Assembly: GCA_040388625.1 (NCBI GenBank)
Contig: JAZKBK010000001.1
Span: 62,001-126,000 of the forward strand
Length of the DNA: 64,000 nucleotides
Source of the DNA: Gemmatimonadota bacterium
Lineage (GTDB): Bacteria; Gemmatimonadota; Gemmatimonadetes; Gemmatimonadales; Gemmatimonadaceae
Direction of reading: 5' to 3'
This document shows positions 26,966 to 35,633 of this stretch, one piece after another. Position 1 is the first letter of the stretch. Every line of letters begins with the position of its first letter. The translations under genes were made by a program, and so were the position numbers. The notes below the pieces were generated by a model. The model saw nothing but the letters and a program-made list of their open reading frames with translations. It did no database searches and was not told where the DNA came from.

Positions 26966-29900
26966 TTATCTGCCGGCTCGAGCCACCGCATCGTGCGCGA
27001 CTCCGCACGACGGAGCGCTCGGCACTTCGCCGAGTGGAAGTGGCGTGAGCTGAGCGTGCTCCAGTACGGTATTCAGTTGCGGTATCGTCGTTGTGCGTAG
27101 CCTGTGGAGCTCTGTCAGAGCGGCGTCGATCTGTCGACAGTTCGCCTGGACTGCGCCCAGGTTGCTCTCGGTTGGCAGGAGATCGCCGAAGTCGGCATCT
27201 TCGAGGTGCCTCGTCAGGTCGCGATTGGCGAAACCGAACTCGCCGTCCGCAAGCTGTGACAGTTGTCTGGACAATGATCCGATCGCTGCAGTGACCTCGG
27301 ATGCATTCGGCTTGCCGGCAATCCTTGCTTCGTTGGCGGCGAGCGCATTGCGCATCCGGTCGACGACGTAGTAACCGTCGTAGCTGGTCGCCATCCCGGC
27401 AGTAATCACTTTCTCCGACTCGAATTGCGCCGCGAGCTGTTCCTGAGTGACGGGTACGCGCGGATCGTTCCTGAGCGTGAAGCTCTGCTTGTACGTGTGA
27501 CCGTCGACTGTCAGCTCGACAGTGTACTTGCCCGGGATGGCCATGATTCCCGGCGGTTGAACGCGCGGCGTATTTCCCCGTACGGCGTGCCACGTGAGCG
27601 TGTACTCGGTGTACGTGAGCATGTTGCCGGAATAGCCGTACGGCAGCGTCCTGGGGTCCGGATAGCGCAGGTCCCAGAGCACGCGATGCAGGCCCGCCGT
27701 AGTGGGCAGTCCCTCTGGCGGCGAGAACCAGTACGTGGGAACGTTCGGCATGAGACTGGGCGGCGGTGCCGTGTTCGTGTACTGCCGAACCAGGTTTCCG
27801 GCCTCGTCGCGAATGGAGATGCTTATCGGTCCGGACGCGGCTGAGGCGAGGTGGTAGTAGATCATCGCACCTTCCGGCGCGTTCTCGCCCGCCGGAACTT
27901 CGGGCGGCCTTGGCGTATCCTGGTCGTTGTCCCAGCGGACGCGGTAGGTCGTCTCCGGAGCGTACAGATACGGCGCATTGCCAGCAGCGATTGCCTGTTC
28001 TGCATCGCGGAGAGGCGTGACGTCGTCCATCACCCAGAGGCCGCGGCCATACGTCGATATCGCTATGTCGTTGTCGTGAATCGCGATGTCGCTTACAACG
28101 GTGTGGGGAAGGTTGATCTGAAGCGATTGCCAGTGATTTCCGCTGTCGAATGAAACCCACGCACCGGTGACCGTACCAGCATATAGCAAGTTCGGCTTGA
28201 CCGGATCTTCGCGCACCACGCGAACGAGACCTTCGTCTGGCAGGCCGTTCACGATCTTCGTCCAGCTCCTGCCGTAATCGGTGGTGCGATAGATGTACGG
28301 ATGCACGTCGCCCGGCGCGCCAACCGCAGCGTACGCAGTCCCATCATTGCTGTGCGAAGCGTCGATGATGTTGATGCCCGCGCGCGCGGGAAGGCCGGCC
28401 GGCGTGACGTTGGTCCAGCTCTTTCCACCATCGCGAGTGAGCTGGATGACGCCGTTGTTTGTGCCGGCCCATATCTCGCCTTTCGTCAGAGTCGATACGG
28501 ACAGCGTCTGAATGAAGGCATCATACCGTCGGAAGCGCGGCGCGGTTGAGCTCGTGTCCAGTGGCGCGCCCGGAGCGGTGAGATCGGGGCTGATCTTGTG
28601 AAAATGCCGAGCGCTGTCGTCGGATTCCATCACATACTGCGCGGCGAGATACATGACGCGGGGGTCCTGCGGCAGGAATACTGTTGGTGGCAGACCACCG
28701 AAACGATCCTCCGGCGTCGGCGTGTAAAGCACCGCCACCTGGCCCGTCGTCCGATCGTACCTGCGGAGGGTGTGATACCATCCCTGCGTGAATATCCAGC
28801 GGGGATTGAGAGGATCCGGCGCGATCGCGCCGCGCTCGAAACCACCGACAGCGTACCAGTCGTTCTCACGGATCCGGCCGTAATCGCTCCGGCTCAGGAC
28901 ACATGCAGTTCCGCTGTCCTGTTGTGATCCACACACCCTGTATGGAAAGCCTCCATCGATTGCGACGTTGTAAAACTGCCCGTTGGGCATGATGTACCAG
29001 GGTGTCCATGTCACGCCGTTGTCGACACTTATGGTTGGCCCCTGATCGGCTCCCATCAACATCCGGCGCGGATTGGACGGATCGATCCAGAGATCCCGAT
29101 TGTCGTCTCCGCCGGGCGCGCCCTTGTATGAATTGAAAGTGTGTGCGCCGTCCAGAGAGCGATACATCGAGGTCCCCATGAGATAAACGACGTCAGGATT
29201 CTTGGGATCGACGTAGATCCTGCCGCCGGCACTTCCCAGTTCCTTGGTGCCGAGCGTCCAAGAGTTGCCGCCGTCGTCGGAGCGGTAGACTCCACCGGCA
29301 TCGCGGCCGGCGCCCTGCGCTTCGGCGTAGACGCGCCTGCCATGCGTTCCGGACGCAACTGCCATCTCATAGCTCGGGATCCGCTCTGGAAGCCCCTTGC
29401 CGCCTACCGGAGTCCACGTGACTCCCTGGTCCACCGACTTGTACATCCCATTTCCGAGCGGGGCGAGCGCCGAGAGCTCGGCGGGTGAAACGCCGGTCAT
29501 CCCGCGCTGAAGCGACGCATAGATGATCCGTGGATCGGAAGCGTCGAAGGTCATGTTCTTGACGCCGGTGTAGGGGTCCTTGTACAGCACGCGTTTCCAT
29601 GTCGCGCCGCCATCCGAAGTGCGGTAAACGCCACGCGCGTCGTTGGCGGGGCCACCCGAAGCGGGTGCTCCGATTGCGCCCACCAGAACTATGTTGGGGT
29701 TTTTGGGATCGACGATTATCGCGTTTATGTAGCGCGTTTTTTCCAGGCCGATATTGCGCCAGGTCTTTCCGCCGTCGGTCGTCTTGTAAACGCCGTTGCC
29801 GGGTGAGAATGACCAGCCGGAGGGATCACCGGTGCCGACATAGACCGTGTTGGGACTCGACGGTGCGGCTGCTACCGCTCCGATCGAAGCGACGTGAGCG

Positions 29901-30157
29901 TCGTCGAACACGGGATACCAAACGGTGCCGGCACTGGTCGTTTTCCAAACGCCGCCCTCGGGTGTCCCGACATAGTAGGTCGTGGGGTCGCCAGGTATTC
30001 CCGTCACCGACGAAATGTTGCCAGCGCGGTACGGACCAATGGATCTCCATTTGAGACCGGCGAGGTAATCGGGAGCAACCTTCTGTGCCAGGGACGGCAC
30101 CGGGACTGCCGCAAGCGAGAGCGCCGCCAGCGCGGCAACGATCGGTTTGAACTCCAT
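26966..30157 (-). CDS. Secreted Asp-box (sortilin/VPS10-type) beta-propeller protein, 2
   Basis: 1063 aa. The ATG at 30157 is chosen because GGGAGG lies 6 nt upstream; another ATG two codons earlier is too close to it. Signal peptide MEFKPIVAALAALSLAAV to SLAQ. The domain start YLAGLKWRSIGPYRAGN matches LAGFKWRNIGPANVDGR in the paralogue at 12719. Asp boxes: GVWKTTSAGTVW, GVYKTTDGGKTW, GVYRTSDGGATW and GMYKSVDQGVTW. A C-terminal beta domain and helical bundle follow. No Gly/Arg-rich region as in the first copy. Convergent with susCD. Confidence 0.87.
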   Translation of the reverse strand: MEFKPIVAALAALSLAAVPVPSLAQKVAPDYLAGLKWRSIGPYRAGNISSVTGIPGDPTTYYVGTPEGGVWKTTSAGTVWYPVFDDAHVASIGAVAAAPSSPNTVYVGTGDPSGWSFSPGNGVYKTTDGGKTWRNIGLEKTRYINAIIVDPKNPNIVLVGAIGAPASGGPANDARGVYRTSDGGATWKRVLYKDPYTGVKNMTFDASDPRIIYASLQRGMTGVSPAELSALAPLGNGMYKSVDQGVTWTPVGGKGLPERIPSYEMAVASGTHGRRVYAEAQGAGRDAGGVYRSDDGGNSWTLGTKELGSAGGRIYVDPKNPDVVYLMGTSMYRSLDGAHTFNSYKGAPGGDDNRDLWIDPSNPRRMLMGADQGPTISVDNGVTWTPWYIMPNGQFYNVAIDGGFPYRVCGSQQDSGTACVLSRSDYGRIRENDWYAVGGFERGAIAPDPLNPRWIFTQGWYHTLRRYDRTTGQVAVLYTPTPEDRFGGLPPTVFLPQDPRVMYLAAQYVMESDDSARHFHKISPDLTAPGAPLDTSSTAPRFRRYDAFIQTLSVSTLTKGEIWAGTNNGVIQLTRDGGKSWTNVTPAGLPARAGINIIDASHSNDGTAYAAVGAPGDVHPYIYRTTDYGRSWTKIVNGLPDEGLVRVVREDPVKPNLLYAGTVTGAWVSFDSGNHWQSLQINLPHTVVSDIAIHDNDIAISTYGRGLWVMDDVTPLRDAEQAIAAGNAPYLYAPETTYRVRWDNDQDTPRPPEVPAGENAPEGAMIYYHLASAASGPISISIRDEAGNLVRQYTNTAPPPSLMPNVPTYWFSPPEGLPTTAGLHRVLWDLRYPDPRTLPYGYSGNMLTYTEYTLTWHAVRGNTPRVQPPGIMAIPGKYTVELTVDGHTYKQSFTLRNDPRVPVTQEQLAAQFESEKVITAGMATSYDGYYVVDRMRNALAANEARIAGKPNASEVTAAIGSLSRQLSQLADGEFGFANRDLTRHLEDADFGDLLPTESNLGAVQANCRQIDAALTELHRLRTTTIPQLNTVLEHAQLTPLPLGEVPSAPSCGVAHDAVARAGR

Positions 30158-30303
30158 GCCCATCCTCCCGGCGCGGTGGCGCCGAACGTATTGAAAACGC
30201 GACATCACGAGGTACGGCGAGTTCGTTTGTGGATCGCCCGGGGGGTGTCCGGCAGGGGGCCTGCCGCAACGTACCCTTCCGGGCCGCCGTATTTAACCGT
30301 ATT

Positions 30304-30316
30304 GTATACTGTATCC
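30304..30316. promoter_or_regulatory. GKATAYKRTATCC motif in a divergent promoter region
   Basis: GTATACTGTATCC, 73 bp before the DUF885-like lipoprotein ATG and about 150 bp before the divergent propeller gene. The 16-bp context from 30301 differs from the M1-peptidase site at only two positions. TATACT could alternatively be a -10 hexamer for the plus-strand gene. Confidence 0.45.
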
Positions 30317-30388
30317 GAGAATTGGTAAGAGGCGACATTCGCGAATTCGTCTCCAGAGCCGTTGAACGCTGATCCAACCCCAGGCCCG

Positions 30389-32047
30389 ATGACTGTGAAA
30401 CTGGCATTTGTGGGAATGCTCGCGCTCGCGACAGCATGTTCGCCCGCGAGCGAGACGCGAGCTACGCAACGCACCAACTATGCGGATCTCGTAGCGCTGT
30501 TCCATGACTGGCGCACGTTCGAGCAGCCAAAGATCGTCGACGGCGCGCCAGATTATTCCGTGGCGGCGATGACCGCGCAGCACACCGAGCTCGCACGGTA
30601 CCAGCGTCGTCTCGCTGCCATGGATACCACTGGCTGGACCACTCCACAGCAGGTGGATTACAACATCGTGCGCGCGGAGATGAACGGGCTGGACTTCAGT
30701 CACCGCGTGCTGAGGCCCTGGGCGAGAAACCCATCGTTCTACGTTTATTACTTCCCTTCACGAAGCGATCAGCCGGCGCGCGAAGGCACCGTAGTGTCAG
30801 GCGCGATCGAGATGTGGATGTACACGTTCCCCTTGTCGCCAGCGAGCGCGGACAGCCTTGCAGTGCGGCTGCGGACGATTCCGAAGCTGCTCAAGGCAGC
30901 CCGGGTCAATCTCGACGGCAACGCCAAGGATCTGTGGAATTACGGCATCGCCGACATCAAGGCGCAGAGTAGCGCGCTCGCGGCATTGTCTGCAAGGGTC
31001 GCGACGACCAACCCCGGCGTCGCCTCCGCGGCGCAACAGGCTCGCACAGCAACCGACGAATTTGCCGCGTGGCTGGAGCAGCAGGCGCCATCCAAGACGG
31101 GTCCGTCCGGAGTGGGAGTCGACAATTACAACTGGTACCTGAAGAACGTCCAGCTCGTGCCGTACACGTGGGCCGAGGAAGAAGTACTGATGCGTCGAGA
31201 GCTGTCGCGTTCGCGTGCCTCGCTCAAGCTCGAGGAAGACAGGAACCGCAAGCTCCCGCCCCTTGTTCCCATCTCGGACTCGGCGACCTACGTCCATCGC
31301 TTCAACGCCGCCGTGACGGAGTACATGAACTTCCTGCGTGATCATGACGTCCTTACGGTCCAGCCGTACATGGACCCGGCGCTGCGCGCGAGAATCGGTC
31401 GTTATCGTCCGGCGGACAGGCCGCGCGAGTTCTTCGACGAGGTTTCGTACCGCGATCCGATGATCATGCTCACGCACGACTTCCACTGGTTCGATCTCGC
31501 GAGAATGGCGGCCCAGCCGCATCCGGATCCAATAAGACGCGACGCGTTGCTCTACAACACCTTTGTCACACGCACCGAAGGGTTTGCCACCGCGTTCGAA
31601 GAGATGATGATGCGGGAAGGTTTCGTGGACACGCATCCGCGGTCGAACGAGCTCATCTACGTGCTGGTGGCCGAACGCGCGGCACGCGCACTGGGCGATC
31701 TGCACCTGCAGAGCAACGAGTTCACAATGGATCAGGCCAAGAAGTTCGCATCCGAGTGGACGCCGCGGGGTTGGCTGCGAGTGGATGGTGAGACGGTCAC
31801 CGGTGAACAGCACCTGTATCTGCAGCAACCGGCGTATGGTACGAGTTACATCATGGGGAAGATCCAGTTCGACGAGCTGCTCGATGAACGCGCGAAACAG
31901 CTTGGCGATGCCTACTCGACCAAACGCTTCATGGACGAGTTCATCGATGCCGGATTGATACCGATGTCGCTGATCCGCTGGGAGCTTACCGGCAACGCCG
32001 ATCAGATCAGGGCAATGACACGGCCCGACTCGGCGCGGTCGCATTAG
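30389..32047 (+). CDS. DUF885-like lipoprotein, putative metallopeptidase relative
   Basis: 552 aa from the ATG at 30389; the short hydrophobic signal ends in a lipobox (LALATAC). The rest is predicted helical. Sequence such as RTEGFATAFEEMMMREGF, followed much later by GTSYIMGKIQFDELLDERA, resembles the DUF885 family, whose members share TEGWALYxE and a Yxx-GK helix with zinc carboxypeptidase-like folds. A clear HExxH is absent, so peptidase activity is uncertain. It sits 52 bp before a secreted M24 peptidase gene, consistent with peptide degradation. Confidence 0.65.
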   Translation: MTVKLAFVGMLALATACSPASETRATQRTNYADLVALFHDWRTFEQPKIVDGAPDYSVAAMTAQHTELARYQRRLAAMDTTGWTTPQQVDYNIVRAEMNGLDFSHRVLRPWARNPSFYVYYFPSRSDQPAREGTVVSGAIEMWMYTFPLSPASADSLAVRLRTIPKLLKAARVNLDGNAKDLWNYGIADIKAQSSALAALSARVATTNPGVASAAQQARTATDEFAAWLEQQAPSKTGPSGVGVDNYNWYLKNVQLVPYTWAEEEVLMRRELSRSRASLKLEEDRNRKLPPLVPISDSATYVHRFNAAVTEYMNFLRDHDVLTVQPYMDPALRARIGRYRPADRPREFFDEVSYRDPMIMLTHDFHWFDLARMAAQPHPDPIRRDALLYNTFVTRTEGFATAFEEMMMREGFVDTHPRSNELIYVLVAERAARALGDLHLQSNEFTMDQAKKFASEWTPRGWLRVDGETVTGEQHLYLQQPAYGTSYIMGKIQFDELLDERAKQLGDAYSTKRFMDEFIDAGLIPMSLIRWELTGNADQIRAMTRPDSARSH

Positions 32048-32099
32048 CGCACCGGGCCGTCTGGCAGCAACGCAATATCCCCACAGAATGGAGATTCGC

Positions 32100-33572
32100 A
32101 TGAAATCTGGGACGCATGCATTCGAGCGTATGCGGAAGGTGTGCAGCAACCTGGCAGTCGCAACACTCGGGTTGCTCTGCCTGTCGTCGAGCTTGCAGGC
32201 ACAGCCGGTGATCGGCCGCATCTTTCCCGCGAGTGAGTTTGCCGCGCGCCGCGCCGCTGTCATGAAGTCGATCGGCGACGGCGTCGCGATCATTCAGGGC
32301 ACCACGGAGCGGCCCGGCGAGCAGCCCTTGCGTCAGAACAACGAATTCTATTATCTGACCGGCGTCATCGAGCCTCGTGCGATCCTCATGATCGACGGAC
32401 GCACTAGAAAGTCGACGCTGTTCCTGAGTCCGACCAGCGAAAAGCGCGAGCTCTCCATGTTCGGGCCTTCGCTCATACCAGGCGATTCCGCAGAGAAGGA
32501 TACCGGCATCGAGTCCGTCGTGGAGCGGGACAAGTTCGGGCCCGCGCTCATCGCGGCCGGCACTGCAGGACGACAGATCTTCACGCCGTTCCGTGCGGAA
32601 GTGCTTGGAAGTGCATCGGCCGCCGATCCGGTCGCGCTGGCTCGCGCAACCAAGGCCGATCCGTGGGACGGCCGCGATTCGCGCGAGGAAGCATTCCAGC
32701 AGAAGATGAAGGCTGCAGCACCCGCGATCGAGATCAGGAACCTGGATCCGATCATCGACACTCTCCGCGCGATCAAGAGTCCACGCGAGATCGAGATCAT
32801 TCGCGAGGCCACCAATATCGCCGGCCTCGGCATCATGGAAGCCATGCGTGACGCGAAACCCGGAATGCACGAGTACGAGCTACAGGCGGATGCGGAGTTC
32901 GTGTTCAAGAAGCACGGTTCGTATGGTCCGGCCTACTTCGCACTGATAGCGACGGGAAAGAACACGTACTACACGCACTACCACAAGGATACCGCGATAT
33001 TGCAGGATGGCGATCTGGTGCAGTTCGACTACGCGCCCGACTACAACTACTACACGTCGGACGTCACGCGGATCTTCCCCGCAAACGGCAAATTCACTGC
33101 CCGGCAAAAGGAGATGTACACCATCTACCTCCGGCTGTATCAGGCGCTGATGACGTCCATCAAGCCCTACGTGTCCGCCAACGACATTGCGCAGGAAGCA
33201 GTCGGGAAGATGGAAAAGATCGTTGCCAACTACAAGTTCAGCGACAGCAAGATCAAGGATGCGGCAAATTCGTTCATCGATCTCTACCGCGGGAAGACGG
33301 TACGCGCCCTCGGTCATACTGTCGGAATGTCGGTTCACGACACGCCCTATGCTGGCGCGACTCTTCAACCGGGCGAGATCTTCACCATCGAGCCGGAGAT
33401 GCGGATTCCCGACGAACATCTCGGATTCCGGCTTGAAGACATGCTGCTGATCACGAAGACGGGATATGTGAACATGTCCGGATTCGTGCCCGTCGAAGTT
33501 GCCGACATCGAGAAGCTGATGGCGCAGCGCGGCCTGAGCGACGCCGCGCTCAAGCTTCCAGCGGCAAAGTAG
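32100..33572 (+). CDS. Secreted M24B (aminopeptidase P-like) metallopeptidase
   Basis: 490 aa. ATG at 32100 with a TGGAGA ribosome binding site, signal peptide through CLSSSLQAQ. N-terminal creatinase-type domain with QNNEFYYLTGV. The C-terminal pita-bread fold shows metal ligands in order: Asp in VQFDYAPDYNYYTSDVTR, His in GHTVGMSVHD, Glu in FTIEPEMRIP and Glu in FRLEDMLLI. It probably removes residues ahead of proline, here in the periplasm rather than the cytoplasm. Likely co-transcribed with the preceding lipoprotein. Confidence 0.9.
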   Translation: MKSGTHAFERMRKVCSNLAVATLGLLCLSSSLQAQPVIGRIFPASEFAARRAAVMKSIGDGVAIIQGTTERPGEQPLRQNNEFYYLTGVIEPRAILMIDGRTRKSTLFLSPTSEKRELSMFGPSLIPGDSAEKDTGIESVVERDKFGPALIAAGTAGRQIFTPFRAEVLGSASAADPVALARATKADPWDGRDSREEAFQQKMKAAAPAIEIRNLDPIIDTLRAIKSPREIEIIREATNIAGLGIMEAMRDAKPGMHEYELQADAEFVFKKHGSYGPAYFALIATGKNTYYTHYHKDTAILQDGDLVQFDYAPDYNYYTSDVTRIFPANGKFTARQKEMYTIYLRLYQALMTSIKPYVSANDIAQEAVGKMEKIVANYKFSDSKIKDAANSFIDLYRGKTVRALGHTVGMSVHDTPYAGATLQPGEIFTIEPEMRIPDEHLGFRLEDMLLITKTGYVNMSGFVPVEVADIEKLMAQRGLSDAALKLPAAK

Positions 33573-33602
33573 AACGGCAGGATCGGAGAGTCCGGTACAT
33601 TC

Positions 33603-33635
33603 ATGAACTCACTTCAAATATCGAGCAAGCCTTGA
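33603..33635 (+). other. Possible 10-codon leader ORF overlapping the next start
   Basis: An ATG-started ORF of ten codons (MNSLQISSKP) whose TGA stop overlaps the TTG start of the following 635-aa gene as TTGA. It could couple translation to the weak start. No strong ribosome binding site is seen, so this may be coincidence. Confidence 0.3.
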
Positions 33636-35539
33636 CGCTCATCAAAAACATTTCGAATCGAATCGCCATTTCGGTCGTGACGGCTGGACTGCTGGGTGCG
33701 GTCGTTGCAACCACAGTCGTGCGGCGTCAGAAGCCGGACGCGCCGGCCACCCCTGACACGCATGCAACGGTACATCGCGCTGTGGCGCACGACGTCTCCG
33801 GTGTATTGAGCGCCGAGAACTACCGGCCGTCGGAACTGGAAGCCAGCGGTGGTCCGGATGACATTCCGCGCAACGCGTTGGCGCCTGACCCGGACGGTGT
33901 GCGTGAGATGGCAGACACAACGATAGTGGTGGCGCCGATAGTGATTCCGAAAGGTGGTGAGAAGGTGGAGCAGCATCGCCAGGGATCGCGATCGGCGCCC
34001 GTGCTCTTCGCAAGTTTCGGGGGCCTCGGCGCCGACTTCGTTGGGCCGCAGGGAAATGCCGTGATGCGGAGTCCCGCCGACAACAGTCTCGCAGTTGGAC
34101 GCGATTACATCGTTCAGCTCGTCAACTCGCGGATGGCGATCTATACCAAGAAGGGCGCACTGTTCGACACGACAGGCAAGGTGCTGTACGGCCCGGTGGA
34201 GACGAACAACATCTTCAAGGGATTTGGTGGTGCGTGCGAGTCGCACAATAACGGCGATGCTGTCGTACGCTACGATCAGCTCGCAGATCGCTGGCTGGTA
34301 GTTATGCCGATCTTCACCCGGTTGCCGCGCCGCCCGGTGGAACCGGCGGCTCCCAAGGCGGGAGAACCGGCGAATCTGAGCCAGAAGGGTCAGCCAGGAC
34401 AGCCTGGCAAGGCTGTCGAGCTCTATCAGCCTCCGAAGGCACACCCGACTCAACTTCCTGCGGAAGGTCCGCAGGGACGTCGTCCAGGCACGCGGCCGCC
34501 GGCGGACAGCGGCGGCTATGCAATGTGTTACGCCGTGAGCACCACGTCGAGTCCGTTCGGTCCCTACTATCGATACGAATTCGCGCGTCCGCTCTTTCCA
34601 GATTATCCGCGTCCTGCGATCTGGCCGGACGGATATTACGTGCCCACGAGCACCGGGGACGCCGTAATCCAGAAGCACGCCTGTGTCGCCGACCGGGTCC
34701 GGATGTTGAAGGGCGAGGATGCAACCGAACAGTGCATGATCGTGGATGACGTGAGCTTCCTCAACAACGCAGACGTGGATGGAACGCAACTTCCGCCGGC
34801 TGGCGCGCCGAATATCGTGATGGCCACCGGTGGAACTCAACTCAGAAAGATCTTCGAGGACGACGGGATTTACGTCTGGAAGTATCACGTCGACTGGAAT
34901 GATCCATCACGGACTACGCTCACCGGACCGGAGAAGATCGCTGTCGCTCCGTATCACTTTCTGTGCAACGGACAGCTCACGAATTGTGTTCCACAGCCCG
35001 GAACCGAGCATCGCATCGATTCCCAGGGTGACAAGCTCATGACGCGCCTCGTGTATCGGCGCATCGGCAACCAGGAGTCGATCGTCGGCGTTCATTCAAT
35101 CAACACAGCGCTTGGCGGCGGCGGCGTACGCTGGTATGAATTCCGTCTGGACAAGGCCCGCAACGTGAGCCTGTACCAGCAGGGCACGTTCGCTCCCGAC
35201 TCGCTATACAGATGGATGCCGAGTCCGGCGATGGACAAGTTCGGCAACATCGGGATCGGATATTCGTTCGGTGGCAAGACGGACTTCGTCGGTCAGCGTT
35301 TCGCTGGGCGATTGGCGGGCGATCCGAAGGGACAAATGACGTTGCGCGAGACGACGCTCGTGGACGGCGAGGCCGCGCAGGAATCGACGTTACGCTGGGA
35401 GGACTACACCCAGACGGCGATCGATCCGAGCGACGACTGCACGATCTGGTACGTCGGCGACTATCTCAGGAAGGGTGAGACGCGCTACTCCACGAAGATC
35501 GGCGCGTTCCGCATGCCGGGGTGTGGCGGAGGCAGATAG
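33632..35539 (+). CDS. Large secreted protein of unknown function (635 aa)
   Basis: TTG start, then a basic-hydrophobic segment (KNISNRIAISVVTAGLLGAV) that reads as a signal or membrane anchor. The body is beta-rich and resembles a propeller-like secreted protein: ADNSLAVGRDYIVQLVNSRM, YDQLADRWLVV, CYAVSTTSSPFGPYYRYEF and WEDYTQTAIDPSDDCTIWYVGDY. A Pro/Gly/Gln-rich insertion lies near residues 230-290. Several Cys suggest disulfides. Homologous-looking proteins occur in soil Acidobacteria and Gemmatimonadota, but I know of no assigned function. Confidence 0.7.
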   Translation: MTLIKNISNRIAISVVTAGLLGAVVATTVVRRQKPDAPATPDTHATVHRAVAHDVSGVLSAENYRPSELEASGGPDDIPRNALAPDPDGVREMADTTIVVAPIVIPKGGEKVEQHRQGSRSAPVLFASFGGLGADFVGPQGNAVMRSPADNSLAVGRDYIVQLVNSRMAIYTKKGALFDTTGKVLYGPVETNNIFKGFGGACESHNNGDAVVRYDQLADRWLVVMPIFTRLPRRPVEPAAPKAGEPANLSQKGQPGQPGKAVELYQPPKAHPTQLPAEGPQGRRPGTRPPADSGGYAMCYAVSTTSSPFGPYYRYEFARPLFPDYPRPAIWPDGYYVPTSTGDAVIQKHACVADRVRMLKGEDATEQCMIVDDVSFLNNADVDGTQLPPAGAPNIVMATGGTQLRKIFEDDGIYVWKYHVDWNDPSRTTLTGPEKIAVAPYHFLCNGQLTNCVPQPGTEHRIDSQGDKLMTRLVYRRIGNQESIVGVHSINTALGGGGVRWYEFRLDKARNVSLYQQGTFAPDSLYRWMPSPAMDKFGNIGIGYSFGGKTDFVGQRFAGRLAGDPKGQMTLRETTLVDGEAAQESTLRWEDYTQTAIDPSDDCTIWYVGDYLRKGETRYSTKIGAFRMPGCGGGR

Positions 35540-35605
35540 AAGATTCCACACGCGCGACCTTCTACGCTATAGGCGCGCGGACATCTCGACCCAGGCCCGC
35601 TGTGC

Positions 35606-35633
35606 GCGACGTGATCATTCGTGATCAGGTCGC
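35606..35633. terminator. Hairpin between convergent genes
   Basis: GCGACGTGATCA and TGATCAGGTCGC form a 12-bp stem with one mismatch and a 4-nt loop. It abuts the stop codon of the minus-strand kinase gene and may serve both directions. No T-run on either side. Confidence 0.45.

Noticed and set aside
25668-28160. 830-codon open frame on the minus strand across susD and the second propeller gene
   Set aside because: Arg/Ser/His-rich with no domain, and it overlaps two well-supported genes; typical of unused frames in GC-rich coding DNA.
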